A stretch of DNA of 64,000 nucleotides from Thermodesulfobacteriota bacterium (GTDB lineage: Bacteria; Desulfobacterota_D; UBA1144; Nemesobacterales; UBA2774). Location of the stretch: positions 186,001 through 250,000 of the forward strand of contig DAOKYU010000002.1 in NCBI GenBank assembly GCA_035325995.1. Reading direction: 5' to 3'. Below the pieces are notes generated by a model. It had not been told where the DNA came from. It saw only the letters and a program-made list of their open reading frames with translations, and did not search any database. Both the position numbers and the translations under genes were made by a program. Shown piece after piece: positions 24,677-33,296 of this stretch (within the stretch, counting starts at the first letter, position 1; every line of letters starts with the position of its first letter).

Positions 24677-25186
24677 CTAACCCTTTACGACTTCCGTCAA
24701 TTTGCCGTTTTTAACGTCGAAGATGTAGCCTGAAATGCGTATGTCTCCGGAAACGAGCGGATGGCTCCGGAGCCTGCTCACGTCTTCCTTTACGCTCTCT
24801 TCGCGGTCCGGAATCGTGAGCCAGTTGATGAAATACCCCTCGTTCGTGTCGAACGTGTTTTTAAGGTCGCCCGATATCTTTTCGTTAGTGAAGGTCTCCA
24901 TGCCGCAGTCCGAATGGTGTATGACGAACCATTCCCTGGTGCCGAGGACCTCGCTCGAAATCACGAGCGAGCGTATCGCGTCGTCGCTCGCCCTTCCGCC
25001 TGCGTTCCTGACTACGTGAGCGTCGCCTTCACTTAGGCCCGCGAACTTCGCCGGGTCGAGCCGGGCGTCCATGCACGTCAGTATCGCGAATTTCCTCGCG
25101 GGCGGCATGGCAAGATTCGCTTTTTCGCCGAAGCTGTCCGCGTATTCCGAGTTAGCGTCCAGAATGCTGCTCAGATTCTCACTCAT
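24677..25186 (-). CDS. Beta-class carbonic anhydrase
   Basis: A 169-residue small beta-carbonic anhydrase. Zinc ligands are Cys38 (in CMDAR, with the Asp40/Arg42 dyad), His91 and Cys94 (in HHSDCGM). The length fits the short bacterial branch (YbcF/Rv1284-like). It interconverts CO2 and bicarbonate in the cytoplasm. It is monocistronic, and its leader region is about 230 bases long. No ribosome site stands out immediately before the ATG. Confidence 0.9.
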   Translation of the reverse strand: MSENLSSILDANSEYADSFGEKANLAMPPARKFAILTCMDARLDPAKFAGLSEGDAHVVRNAGGRASDDAIRSLVISSEVLGTREWFVIHHSDCGMETFTNEKISGDLKNTFDTNEGYFINWLTIPDREESVKEDVSRLRSHPLVSGDIRISGYIFDVKNGKLTEVVKG

Positions 25187-25466
25187 ATAAAACCCCCGTC
25201 AATTTTTCTTTCCCTGGGATGAGTGCAAATCTCGTGCCAGATTGGATAGTTGAGTTTTTGAGGGGCAGTACGCATGCGGCGGCGAAATACGGGTGGTTAC
25301 ATGTGATACAAAACGGCTAATACTTTGACAGGTGCTTGTTCCGTTCCGGACCGCTTCGAGGTCCCACGGTAATCGAAAGTGGATCGGAAATGCTTAAGGA
25401 CTTGTCCGATGTTCATCCGGCATGTCCCCTCCTTTCTTTTTAGGTGTGATGTATTATCATCACTTG

Positions 25467-26306
25467 ATGGCGGGAAAGCTCTACATAGTCGGAACCCCGA
25501 TCGGGAACCTCGAAGACATCACACTCCGCGCCCTCAGGACGCTTAAAGAGGCGGACGTTATCGCGTGCGAGGATACGCGGACGACGCGGAAGCTCCTCTC
25601 CCGCTACGGGATAGAAAAGCCCCTCCTCAGCTACCACGAGCACAACGAGACGGTCCGTGCCGAGGAAATCGCCGCGCTGCTCGCCGAAGGCAAAAGCGTC
25701 GCACTCGTCACCGACGCAGGCACGCCCTGCATATCCGACCCGGGCTACAGGGCTGTAAGGCTCGCCTCGGAGCGCGGCTTCGAAGTGCTTCCCGTGCCGG
25801 GCCCCTCGGCCGCTATCGCGGCCCTCAGCGTATCGGGACTGCCGACATCGGGATTCGTATTTCTCGGCTTTCCTCCGAGGACACGGAAAGCCCTCGGCGA
25901 ATTCCTCACGCGTGTAAAGGACTACCCCGAAACGCTCGTCTTCTACGAATCCCCGAACCGTGCGGAGAAAACGCTAAAAGTCATGCTCGATACCCTCGGC
26001 GACAGGAACGTCTCGCTCGGGAGGGAGATTACCAAACTCTACGAAGAGACGATTAGGGGCAGAATCTCCCAGGTCCTGGAGCGCGTAGAAGAGAAGGGAA
26101 GCGTGAAAGGCGAGGTGACACTCATCGTCGAGGGTGCGGACAGGAAGGCGGCAAAGCCCGACTCGGAAACTGTGGAAAGCCTGCTGGAAGGGTACAGGGC
26201 CGAAGGTCTCAGCCTGAAGGATGCCGTGAGAAAAACGACGGAGGAAACGGGCGCATCCAAGAGCAGCACATACAAACGTGCGCTCGAAATATGGGGAAAG
26301 GGATAG
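25467..26306 (+). CDS. rsmI: 16S rRNA 2'-O-ribose C1402 methyltransferase RsmI
   Basis: A 279-residue tetrapyrrole-methylase-fold enzyme that uses SAM to methylate 16S rRNA at C1402. Family motifs run in order: LYIVGTPIGNLEDIT, ACEDTRTTRKLLSRY, SYHEHNE, LVTDAGTPCISDPGY, PVPGPSA and FYESPNR. The C-terminal region (KDAVRKTTEETGASKSSTY) is also typical. The ATG at 25467 matches the family N-terminus; a further 15 codons upstream are open but unlike it. There is no clear ribosome site. Confidence 0.95.
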   Translation: MAGKLYIVGTPIGNLEDITLRALRTLKEADVIACEDTRTTRKLLSRYGIEKPLLSYHEHNETVRAEEIAALLAEGKSVALVTDAGTPCISDPGYRAVRLASERGFEVLPVPGPSAAIAALSVSGLPTSGFVFLGFPPRTRKALGEFLTRVKDYPETLVFYESPNRAEKTLKVMLDTLGDRNVSLGREITKLYEETIRGRISQVLERVEEKGSVKGEVTLIVEGADRKAAKPDSETVESLLEGYRAEGLSLKDAVRKTTEETGASKSSTYKRALEIWGKG

Positions 26307-26360
26307 CTTTTAGAATGCCGGACGCTCGGCGGCCCAAATGAAAGCGGCGCTTGCCCGGGA

Positions 26361-26543
26361 TTAATCTTCCTTGCGTTTCCGGGTGAGCCTGTCCTTGTCC
26401 ACCTCGGAAACTACGCTCACCTGCTTCTCCACTTTCCTCTTTTCCCCGAGCGCCTCCCCCTGAACGTTCGCCTTGCAGGCGTCGCATATGGATGTGTCCG
26501 AAGGCTTCCCGCAAAGCATGCATACCTTTTTCTTTTCGGTCAT
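26361..26543 (-). CDS. Small zinc-ribbon protein
   Basis: A 60-residue protein with two CxxC pairs (CMLC and CDAC) in the first 25 residues, enough for one zinc site, followed by a charged tail rich in Lys and Glu. The strong site GGGAGG precedes the ATG. No known family is assigned. It lies between rsmI and gatA, on the gatA strand. Confidence 0.7.
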   Translation of the reverse strand: MTEKKKVCMLCGKPSDTSICDACKANVQGEALGEKRKVEKQVSVVSEVDKDRLTRKRKED

Positions 26544-26596
26544 ATGTTGGTCCTCCCTTTACTAAATAAGTGTACAGTCCGGAGGGCCGGGATCGT

Positions 26597-28057
26597 TTAT
26601 ATCGAGGGCTTCCTCGTGTGCCATCCGGCTTCCCTCTCGTATGCGTGCGCGGCGCGTATGACGGACCCTTCGTCGAACGCCTTCCCGAGTACCTGGAGCC
26701 CTATGGGCAGCCCGCCCGACGAAAACCCGCACGGGAGCGACACCCCCGGGAGCCCGGCGATGTTGCATGGTATGGTCAGCACGTCGCAGAGGTACATCTT
26801 TATAGGGTCGCCCGATTTTTCGCCCGCCTTGAACGCCACCTCGGGCGTCGTCGGCGCGACTATGACGTCGACGTTTTTGAACGCCTCGTCGAAGTCCCGC
26901 CTTATGAGCGTCCTCACCTTCTGCGCCTTGAGGTAATACGCGTCGTAATAGCCCGACGAAAGCGCGTACGTCCCCAGCATGATGCGCCGCTTCACCTCGT
27001 TCCCGAACCCCTCGGCGCGGGTCTTGAGATACATCTCACCGAGCGAGTGCGCGCCCTTCGCGCGGTAGCCGTACTTCACCCCGTCGTATCGGGCGAGGTT
27101 CGAGCTCGCCTCCGAGGGGGCGATTATATAATATGTGAGGACGGCGTATTCCGTATGAGGGAGCGATATCTCCACAATCTCCCCGCCCAGGCTCTCCAGG
27201 ACGGATATAGCCTTCCTGGCTGCGTCCTCCACTTCGCCGTCCATGCCTTCTATGAAGTATTCCTTCGGCACGCCTATCTTCATGCCCTTTACGTCGTCCC
27301 TGAGACTGAGCGTATAATCCGGGACCGGAATATTCGCGCACGTCGAATCGTTCGCGTCATGCCCTGAAATTGTATTCAGTATTATTGCCGTATCCTCGAT
27401 GGTCTTCGTGAGCGGGCCCGCCTGGTCGAGCGACGAGGCGAACGCTATCATCCCGAACCGGCTCACCCGCCCGTATGTGGGCTTCATCCCGACCACGCCG
27501 CAAAAAGCCGCCGGCTGTCGTATCGATCCCCCCGTATCCGTGCCTACGGAGCCGAGGCATAGCGAGGCCGACGTCGCCGCCGCCGAGCCGCCGCTCGACC
27601 CGCCCGGGACCCTCTCCGTGTCCCACGGGTTTTTAGTCTGGCCGAAATAGGACGTCTCCGTAGAGGAGCCCATCGCGAACTCGTCCATGTTGTTCTTGCC
27701 CGTGATCACGGCGCCGGCTTCGAGGAGCCTTTTCGTCACCGTAGCGTCGTAGGGCGGCATGAAGCTCTCGAGCATACGCGAGCCGCACGTCGCCGGAGCG
27801 CCCTTCATGACGAATATGTCCTTGAGCGCGATCGGGATTCCATGGAGCGGTCCCCTGCGCTTGCCGGACGTTATCTCCTTTTCGGCGGTGCGCGCATCTT
27901 CCAATGCCCTGTCGGCGAGGACCGTTATATAAGCGTTCAGCTTTTCGTCCACTTCCCCTATGCGCTCGATAACCGCTTCCGTGAGCTCGACGGGGGATAT
28001 TTCGCCTTTTTCGATCAGATCCGACGCTTCCCTTATGGTTAGAAAAGGAAGTTCCAT
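26597..28057 (-). CDS. gatA: Glutamyl-tRNA(Gln) amidotransferase subunit A
   Basis: A 486-residue amidase-signature protein of the usual length. The Ser-cisSer-Lys triad is present: Lys in IALKDIF, and the Ser pair in GGSSGGSAA with the nucleophile in DTGGSIRQPA. It generates ammonia from glutamine for conversion of Glu-tRNA(Gln) (and probably Asp-tRNA(Asn)) by GatB. AAGGAG precedes the ATG. The gene follows gatC by 13 bases in a gshB-gatC-gatA operon. gatB lies separately at 38811. Confidence 0.97.
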   Translation of the reverse strand: MELPFLTIREASDLIEKGEISPVELTEAVIERIGEVDEKLNAYITVLADRALEDARTAEKEITSGKRRGPLHGIPIALKDIFVMKGAPATCGSRMLESFMPPYDATVTKRLLEAGAVITGKNNMDEFAMGSSTETSYFGQTKNPWDTERVPGGSSGGSAAATSASLCLGSVGTDTGGSIRQPAAFCGVVGMKPTYGRVSRFGMIAFASSLDQAGPLTKTIEDTAIILNTISGHDANDSTCANIPVPDYTLSLRDDVKGMKIGVPKEYFIEGMDGEVEDAARKAISVLESLGGEIVEISLPHTEYAVLTYYIIAPSEASSNLARYDGVKYGYRAKGAHSLGEMYLKTRAEGFGNEVKRRIMLGTYALSSGYYDAYYLKAQKVRTLIRRDFDEAFKNVDVIVAPTTPEVAFKAGEKSGDPIKMYLCDVLTIPCNIAGLPGVSLPCGFSSGGLPIGLQVLGKAFDEGSVIRAAHAYEREAGWHTRKPSI

Positions 28058-28070
28058 GCGCTTAGTCTCC

Positions 28071-28361
28071 TTAATCCTCTATCACCTGCGGGACGACGAA
28101 GTACCCGTCTTCCTTCTCGGGGGCGTTAGCGAGCGCCTCTTCCTGGGTAACCCACTCAACGACCCTGTCGTCCCTTAGCGGCGTCGCAATGTCTAAGACG
28201 TGCGACGTGGGCTCGACGCCCGTAGTGTCGAGCTCACCCAGCTTTTCTATGTAGGCCAATATATTCCCGAGCTGCTCCGTGAATTCGTCCAGCTCCTCGT
28301 CCGTGAATTCGAGCCTCGCGAGCTCGGCGACCTTTACGACTTCCTCTTTTGAAATTTTCAT
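28071..28361 (-). CDS. gatC: Glutamyl-tRNA(Gln) amidotransferase subunit C
   Basis: A 96-residue GatC. The start MKISKEEVVKVAELARL matches the family N-terminus; an ATG 24 bases upstream would overlap the preceding gene. The helix with LEFTDEELDEFTEQLGNIL and the segment TSHVLDIATPLRDD are characteristic. It clamps GatA onto GatB. It is encoded between gshB and gatA. Confidence 0.95.
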   Translation of the reverse strand: MKISKEEVVKVAELARLEFTDEELDEFTEQLGNILAYIEKLGELDTTGVEPTSHVLDIATPLRDDRVVEWVTQEEALANAPEKEDGYFVVPQVIED

Positions 28362-28381
28362 ATCCGTTTCCTCGGTGCGCT

Positions 28382-29341
28382 TCAACCCTTCCGTCCGCAG
28401 AGCTCTTCGGCGAAGTCTATGACGTCCTTTTCGAGCCTGACGCCGTCGAGCCTGTTTATCTCCTGGACCCCCGTCGGGCTCGTCGTGTTTATCTCCGTGA
28501 CGTATCCTCCGATGACGTCGATGCCGACGAAGTATAGCCCGTCCTCACGGAGCCTAGGGCCGAGCGATTCGCAGATTGCGATTTCCCTCTCGGTGAGGCC
28601 CGATTTAGCCGGACTGCCGCCGGAATGGAAGTTGCACCTGAACTCTCCCCCCGGCTTCGGGACTCTCAAAACAGCGCCCAGCGGCTCGCCGTTTAGGAGA
28701 ATGATCCTCTTGTCCCCCTCGCTCACGCGCTCGATAAACTTCTGCGCGAGGACGTATCTCCGCCCGAAATCAGTAATCGATTCGAGTATCACGTTGGCGT
28801 TCCTGTCGCCTTCTTTTACGAAGAAAACTCCTTCTCCGCCGTGGCCGTCGAGCGGCTTTACGACCATCTCGCCGCCGACGTCGGACAGGAAACGATTTAG
28901 CTGCGGGATGTCCTTCGACACTATCGATTCCGGGATCCATTCGGGGAAGTAGAGCGTGTAGAGCTTCTCGTTCGACTCGCGTATGCCCTTCGGGTCGTTA
29001 AGGACCTTCGTCCTGCCGCCGTCTATAAGGCTCAGGATGTAGGTCGAATATATGTAATCCATGTTGAAGGGCGGGTCCTTCCGCATCCAGACGGCGTCGA
29101 AGCCCCCGAGCTCCGCAGTCTCCGTCCCCCCGAGCGTGTAGTGATTGCCCTCCTCCCGCCGGAGCGAAACGCGGGTCGCGTTCCCGAAGGGCCTTCCGTG
29201 CCTTACGAAAAGGTTCTTAAGCTCCAGGTACCACACCTCGTGCCCGCGCGCCTCGGCTTCCAGCATGAGGACGAACGTGGTGTCTTTTTCGATGTTTATA
29301 GACCCTATCGGGTCCATGACGAACGCCATTTTAAGGTTCAT
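28382..29341 (-). CDS. gshB: Glutathione synthetase
   Basis: A 319-residue ATP-grasp ligase of the proteobacterial GshB type, joining glycine to gamma-glutamylcysteine. Family motifs are FVMDPIGSINIEKDT at the N-terminus, VWMRKDPPFNMDYIY, the ATP-grasp loop VVKPLDGHGGEGVF, and VTEINTTSPTG near the C-terminus. It implies glutathione-based thiol chemistry. It heads a minus-strand operon with gatC and gatA. gshA is not in the window. Confidence 0.95.
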   Translation of the reverse strand: MNLKMAFVMDPIGSINIEKDTTFVLMLEAEARGHEVWYLELKNLFVRHGRPFGNATRVSLRREEGNHYTLGGTETAELGGFDAVWMRKDPPFNMDYIYSTYILSLIDGGRTKVLNDPKGIRESNEKLYTLYFPEWIPESIVSKDIPQLNRFLSDVGGEMVVKPLDGHGGEGVFFVKEGDRNANVILESITDFGRRYVLAQKFIERVSEGDKRIILLNGEPLGAVLRVPKPGGEFRCNFHSGGSPAKSGLTEREIAICESLGPRLREDGLYFVGIDVIGGYVTEINTTSPTGVQEINRLDGVRLEKDVIDFAEELCGRKG

Positions 29342-29492
29342 GGTTGTGCCCTGCCGGTCGGTTGATTCTACCGAATTTTATCGAAGCGGACAAATCGCCG
29401 GGCCGCCGCCGGGGACGCCGTTACGCCCGCCTCGCCCTTGGTGTATACTTTACTTCAGGCCGGGGCTTACGGAGCACGGCGGGCTGAGGACG

Positions 29493-29744
29493 ATGGAAAA
29501 GGAAAAACCCACTTCTGCGGAAATCGCCGAGGAAAACCGCAACCTTAGAAGGCTCCGGTTCATGGTCGATTTCACACTCTCGCTCATATATCAATCGGAC
29601 ATGTCCAGGGAAGAGGCTCTCCAGCACGTAGACAAGGTAAAGGGCTACGCTCTAAGACTGTTCCCCGGAAAGGAGCTTGCTTTCGAGCTTTTATACGCAC
29701 CACGGTTCAAGCGCGCTATCAGGGAAATATATGGATTCCATTGA
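29493..29744 (+). CDS. Conserved-looking small hypothetical protein
   Basis: An 83-residue helical, charged protein. The ATG at 29493 follows GAGGA; an upstream open frame back to 29145 runs antisense to gshB and is not protein-like. The helix LRRLRFMVDFTLSLIYQ and the repeated pattern of small helices suggest a soluble helical bundle. Its last 14 bases overlap the start of endonuclease V, so the two are translationally coupled. Function not recognised. Confidence 0.7.
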   Translation: MEKEKPTSAEIAEENRNLRRLRFMVDFTLSLIYQSDMSREEALQHVDKVKGYALRLFPGKELAFELLYAPRFKRAIREIYGFH

Positions 29745-30432
29745 TTACGAGTTACTCGCCGGGCTCTACCGCGGGAAGCCGCCCGAGGTAAGGAAGGCTT
29801 TCGATTTTCAGAGGCGCCTCAAAGGCCGCATAATCGGCGAAAGGTCGTTCGGCGAATTAAAGACAGTCGCCGGCGCCGACATATCCATACTTAAATCCGA
29901 AAAGAAGCTCATCTGCGGAATAATCGTTTTCTCGTATCCGGACATGACCGAGATCGAGCGCGCGTGGTCGGAAGTCGAGGAAAGCTTCCCCTACATCCCC
30001 GGGCTCCTCGCGTTCAGGGAGGGCCCCGCGATAATCGAGACCTACGGGAAGCTCTCCGTAAGGCCCGACGTTCTCATACTCGACGGGCAGGGGACGGCGC
30101 ATCCCCGCGGCGTCGGCATAGCCTGCCACGTCGGGGTTCTTCTCGACGTGCCCGCAATGGGTATAGCCAAGTCGAGGCTCTACGGCTCGTTCGAAGAACC
30201 CGGCGAGGCGAAGGGCTCGTGGACGCCGCTCACCTCGCGCGAGGGCGAGCGCATAGGGGCGGTCCTTCGGACGAAGGACAGGACGAAGCCCGTATTCGTC
30301 TCGCCGGGGCACAGGATCGATCTCGAAACCGCGCTCGAAATAGCTCTTGCATGCTCGGGGGGGCTCAGGATTCCCGAGCCGACCAGACTTGCCGACAAAT
30401 ACGTCGCCGAGCTAAAGAAAGGGAGGAAATAG
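29731..30432 (+). CDS. nfi: Endonuclease V (deoxyinosine 3' endonuclease)
   Basis: A 233-residue endonuclease V that nicks DNA near deoxyinosine to start alternative excision repair. Acidic metal ligands are Asp50 (AGADIS), Glu97 (FREGPA) and Asp118 (LILDGQGTAHPRG). The conserved tyrosine wedge region (PYIPGLLAFRE) is present. The ATG at 29731 is inside the end of the upstream small gene. The phosphatase gene follows three bases later, so three genes probably form one operon. Confidence 0.95.
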   Translation: MDSIDYELLAGLYRGKPPEVRKAFDFQRRLKGRIIGERSFGELKTVAGADISILKSEKKLICGIIVFSYPDMTEIERAWSEVEESFPYIPGLLAFREGPAIIETYGKLSVRPDVLILDGQGTAHPRGVGIACHVGVLLDVPAMGIAKSRLYGSFEEPGEAKGSWTPLTSREGERIGAVLRTKDRTKPVFVSPGHRIDLETALEIALACSGGLRIPEPTRLADKYVAELKKGRK

Positions 30433-30435
30433 CCT

Positions 30436-30912
30436 ATGCCCGAGAGATTCTCGTGGGTCATCGAAGACGCGCTGGCCGGTATGGAAAGGCCGGGTCTCTT
30501 CGAGCCGCTTGACGAAGACCTTCTCTTCCTTAGGGATAAGGGTATCGATGTCATCGTCAACCTCGAAGAAGAGAAATACGTACAGGATTATCCCGGATTC
30601 ATAGTGAAGCGAATCCCAGTAAACGACTTCAAGCCCCCACGGCCCGAGGATTATGCATCGTTCATGGAATTCATGCTGGCCCAGGCCGCCGGAAAGAAGA
30701 AGGTCGTCGTTCACTGCTACGCCGGCATGGGAAGAACGAACCTCATGATAGCCGCCTATCTCATGAACCTGATGAAGATAGACCCCGTCACGGCGCTTAA
30801 CGTCGTCAAGCTCAAGAGGCCCTTCCACGTGGTTACGTGGGAGCAGGAGGAATCGCTCAAGACATACTTCGACACCATTCGCGAATCCCTCGATATAAAA
30901 GAGCCGCTATAG
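30436..30912 (+). CDS. Dual-specificity / tyrosine phosphatase family protein
   Basis: A 158-residue phosphatase. The P-loop is HCYAGMGRT, with nucleophile Cys94 and Arg100, and the general-acid loop is likely in VNDFKPP. The first part (LLFLRDKGIDVIVNLEEEK) matches small atypical dual-specificity phosphatases. A GGGAGG ribosome site overlaps the end of nfi. Substrate (protein, nucleotide or phosphoinositide-like) unknown. Confidence 0.85.
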   Translation: MPERFSWVIEDALAGMERPGLFEPLDEDLLFLRDKGIDVIVNLEEEKYVQDYPGFIVKRIPVNDFKPPRPEDYASFMEFMLAQAAGKKKVVVHCYAGMGRTNLMIAAYLMNLMKIDPVTALNVVKLKRPFHVVTWEQEESLKTYFDTIRESLDIKEPL

Positions 30913-31021
30913 ATAATGCATGCGGGCGGGCGTGTAACGGTCCCGTTTTATGGAAATAACCATTCTTTTCTGGTAAATTATAACTTCCGGGATAAAGAGA
31001 GCGGCCCGGACAGGAGTCAAA

Positions 31022-33151
31022 ATGGGTTACTCGAAAGAACTGCTCGACCAATTGAATTTCGGGGAAGGGGAGACGCTATTCGGGGATACCCCTCTCGCCA
31101 TTTTAAAGGCGTTCATGCAGTCGGGGGTAAGCTACCTCGGCGGCTATCCCGGCTCTCCTACGGCCGGGCTTATCGACGCCATCTCCGACGCATACGAGCC
31201 GGTATTAAAGGAAAAGGGCGTCTACTTCGATTGCTCGGGCAACGAGGCCTCGGCGGCTTCGCTCCTTTCGGCGTCGATTTCCTACCCTATACGGGGCTCC
31301 GTCAACTGGAAGATAGTCGGCACGAACGTCGCCTCCGACGCGCTGTCCCATATATCGTCCTCGGGGGTCACCGGCGGCGCGATGATAATCGTAGGCGAGG
31401 ACTACGGATGCGACAGCACGTGCGTCGCCGAAAGGGCGCTTCCGTTCGCTCTCAAGTCAACGATGGCAGTGATAGACCCGAGGGGCGACCTCGGGCACGT
31501 GGCGAAGATGGTCGAGGCGGGGTTCGAGCTCTCCGAGTACTCGAACATGCCGGTGATGTTCCTCCTTTCGACGAGGGTCGCGCACATACGCAACAAGATG
31601 ACGTGCAGGGACAACGTGACTCCGGCCATAAGCATGAACCACCGGCTCGACGACCTCATCACCGACCTCGACAAGATACCCCTCCCGCCGTTCACGTTCG
31701 ACCACGAAAAGAAGAAATACCACGAGCGCATCCCGTCTGCCCGGAGGTTCGTCCTCGAAAGGAAGCTCAACGAATTCTTCGACGGCTCCGAGAGCGACAT
31801 GGGCATCATCACCCACGGCATGATATTCAACTCGGTGATGAGGTGCCTCTACAACCTCGGCGAGGCCAACCTCTACGGCGAATCGCGGGTGCCGATACTG
31901 AACCTCAACGTCACTAATCCGCTCGTCCCCGAGGAGATAATACTCTTCCTCCGTGACAAGAAGGCCGTTCTGATAATCGAGGAAGGGATGCCGAACCTCA
32001 TCGAAGAGCAGATTCGCGCCATAGCCCAAAGGGCCAAGCTCGGGCTCGACATATTCGGGAAGGACATACTCCCCCAGGCGGGCGAGTACACCCCCGACCA
32101 CATAGCCAAGGGCGTCGGGGCGTATCTACTCAAGCACACGCACTCTTCGTACGAGAAAGAGCGCATAAAGGAAAAAAGCGAATTTACCGAGAAACACAAG
32201 GATAGGGCGGCGAATTACCTTAAACAACCCGTCGCCAAGAGGAACCCGGTCTTCTGCACGGGTTGCCCCGAGAGGCCGATATTCACGGCTATAAAGATCC
32301 TCGAAGAGGACTACGGCAAGTCTTACTACGCTTCCGACATAGGCTGCTATTCCATGAGCGGCCTCCCGCCGTTCGACCTCAGTAACTCCATCACCGGAAT
32401 GGGGATCGGTCTCGCGTCCGCCGGCGCGCTCTCGCGCATGGCGAACAAAAGGGTCATTTCGTTCATGGGGGACGGCACGTTCTGGCACAGCGGTCTCACG
32501 ACCAGCATTGCCAACGCCGTCTATAACAATCAAAACGCGATACTCATCATACTGGAGAATTTCTGGACGTCGATGACGGGGCACCACGAAAATCCCGCCT
32601 CGGGCAAGAACATGAGGCAGGAAGGCGTCGGCATGGACATCGAAAAGGCGCTTCGCGGCGCGGGGGTGAGGTGGATCAAGACGGTGAATCCCTACGACCT
32701 CACGGAGTCCCTGGGCGTCCTCACGGAAGCCTACGAAGAGGACGAGGGGCTCAGGGTGATAATATCGAGGGGCGAATGCCAGCTCGAAAAAACGAGAAGA
32801 GAAAAAGTCGTTCTGAAAAAGAATATTAAGGAAGGGAAAAGGATGGTGCAGAAAAGGCTCGGCGTCGACGCCGATGTCTGCACCGGGGATCATTCCTGCA
32901 TGAGGTACAACGGATGCCCGTCGCTTACGCTCAAGGAAAGTCCCACGATCCTGAGGGACGACCCGGTCGCGTTCATCGAGCACTCGTGCGTAGGATGCGG
33001 CCTTTGCGGCGAGATAGCGCACGCCGCGGTCCTGTGCCCCTCCTTCTACAGGGTGGAGGTCATCGACAATCCGTCGCTCATGGACAGGATCGGTGCGAAG
33101 ATCAACCGCTCTTTACTTCATCTCGTCTCGCGAAACGGCTGGACAGGCTGA
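31022..33151 (+). CDS. iorA: Indolepyruvate:ferredoxin oxidoreductase, alpha subunit
   Basis: A 709-residue thiamine-diphosphate enzyme subunit. The N-terminal PFOR-like domain starts with GGYPGSPTAGLID. The TPP domain has CTGCPERP and GDGTFWHSGL with the downstream Asn segment. At the C-terminus is a ferredoxin-like domain: Cys residues in DVCTGDHSCMRYNGCPS and a regular CVGCGLC motif. It oxidatively decarboxylates aryl pyruvates to acyl-CoA, passing electrons to ferredoxin. AGGAG precedes the ATG. The beta gene follows 145 bases downstream, after a small hairpin. Confidence 0.9.
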   Translation: MGYSKELLDQLNFGEGETLFGDTPLAILKAFMQSGVSYLGGYPGSPTAGLIDAISDAYEPVLKEKGVYFDCSGNEASAASLLSASISYPIRGSVNWKIVGTNVASDALSHISSSGVTGGAMIIVGEDYGCDSTCVAERALPFALKSTMAVIDPRGDLGHVAKMVEAGFELSEYSNMPVMFLLSTRVAHIRNKMTCRDNVTPAISMNHRLDDLITDLDKIPLPPFTFDHEKKKYHERIPSARRFVLERKLNEFFDGSESDMGIITHGMIFNSVMRCLYNLGEANLYGESRVPILNLNVTNPLVPEEIILFLRDKKAVLIIEEGMPNLIEEQIRAIAQRAKLGLDIFGKDILPQAGEYTPDHIAKGVGAYLLKHTHSSYEKERIKEKSEFTEKHKDRAANYLKQPVAKRNPVFCTGCPERPIFTAIKILEEDYGKSYYASDIGCYSMSGLPPFDLSNSITGMGIGLASAGALSRMANKRVISFMGDGTFWHSGLTTSIANAVYNNQNAILIILENFWTSMTGHHENPASGKNMRQEGVGMDIEKALRGAGVRWIKTVNPYDLTESLGVLTEAYEEDEGLRVIISRGECQLEKTRREKVVLKKNIKEGKRMVQKRLGVDADVCTGDHSCMRYNGCPSLTLKESPTILRDDPVAFIEHSCVGCGLCGEIAHAAVLCPSFYRVEVIDNPSLMDRIGAKINRSLLHLVSRNGWTG

Positions 33152-33296
33152 CGGCTTCTTTCCCGCCGTCACCCCAGCCTCGTTACCCGGCAGGCTTTGA
33201 AAAATTGTAAATTGGCGTAATGTGCCGGAGCGGTCCTCGAGAGAGGCGGCTCCCCGGACAAACCACAGCTTTTGAAGGCGGGAAAATTATTGTAGT

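Noticed and set aside
25394..25423. Nine-residue minus-strand frame with a perfect ribosome site (GGAGGGG) ahead of the carbonic anhydrase leader
   Set aside because: Too short to judge; no attenuator hairpin follows and the amino acids suggest no regulated pathway.
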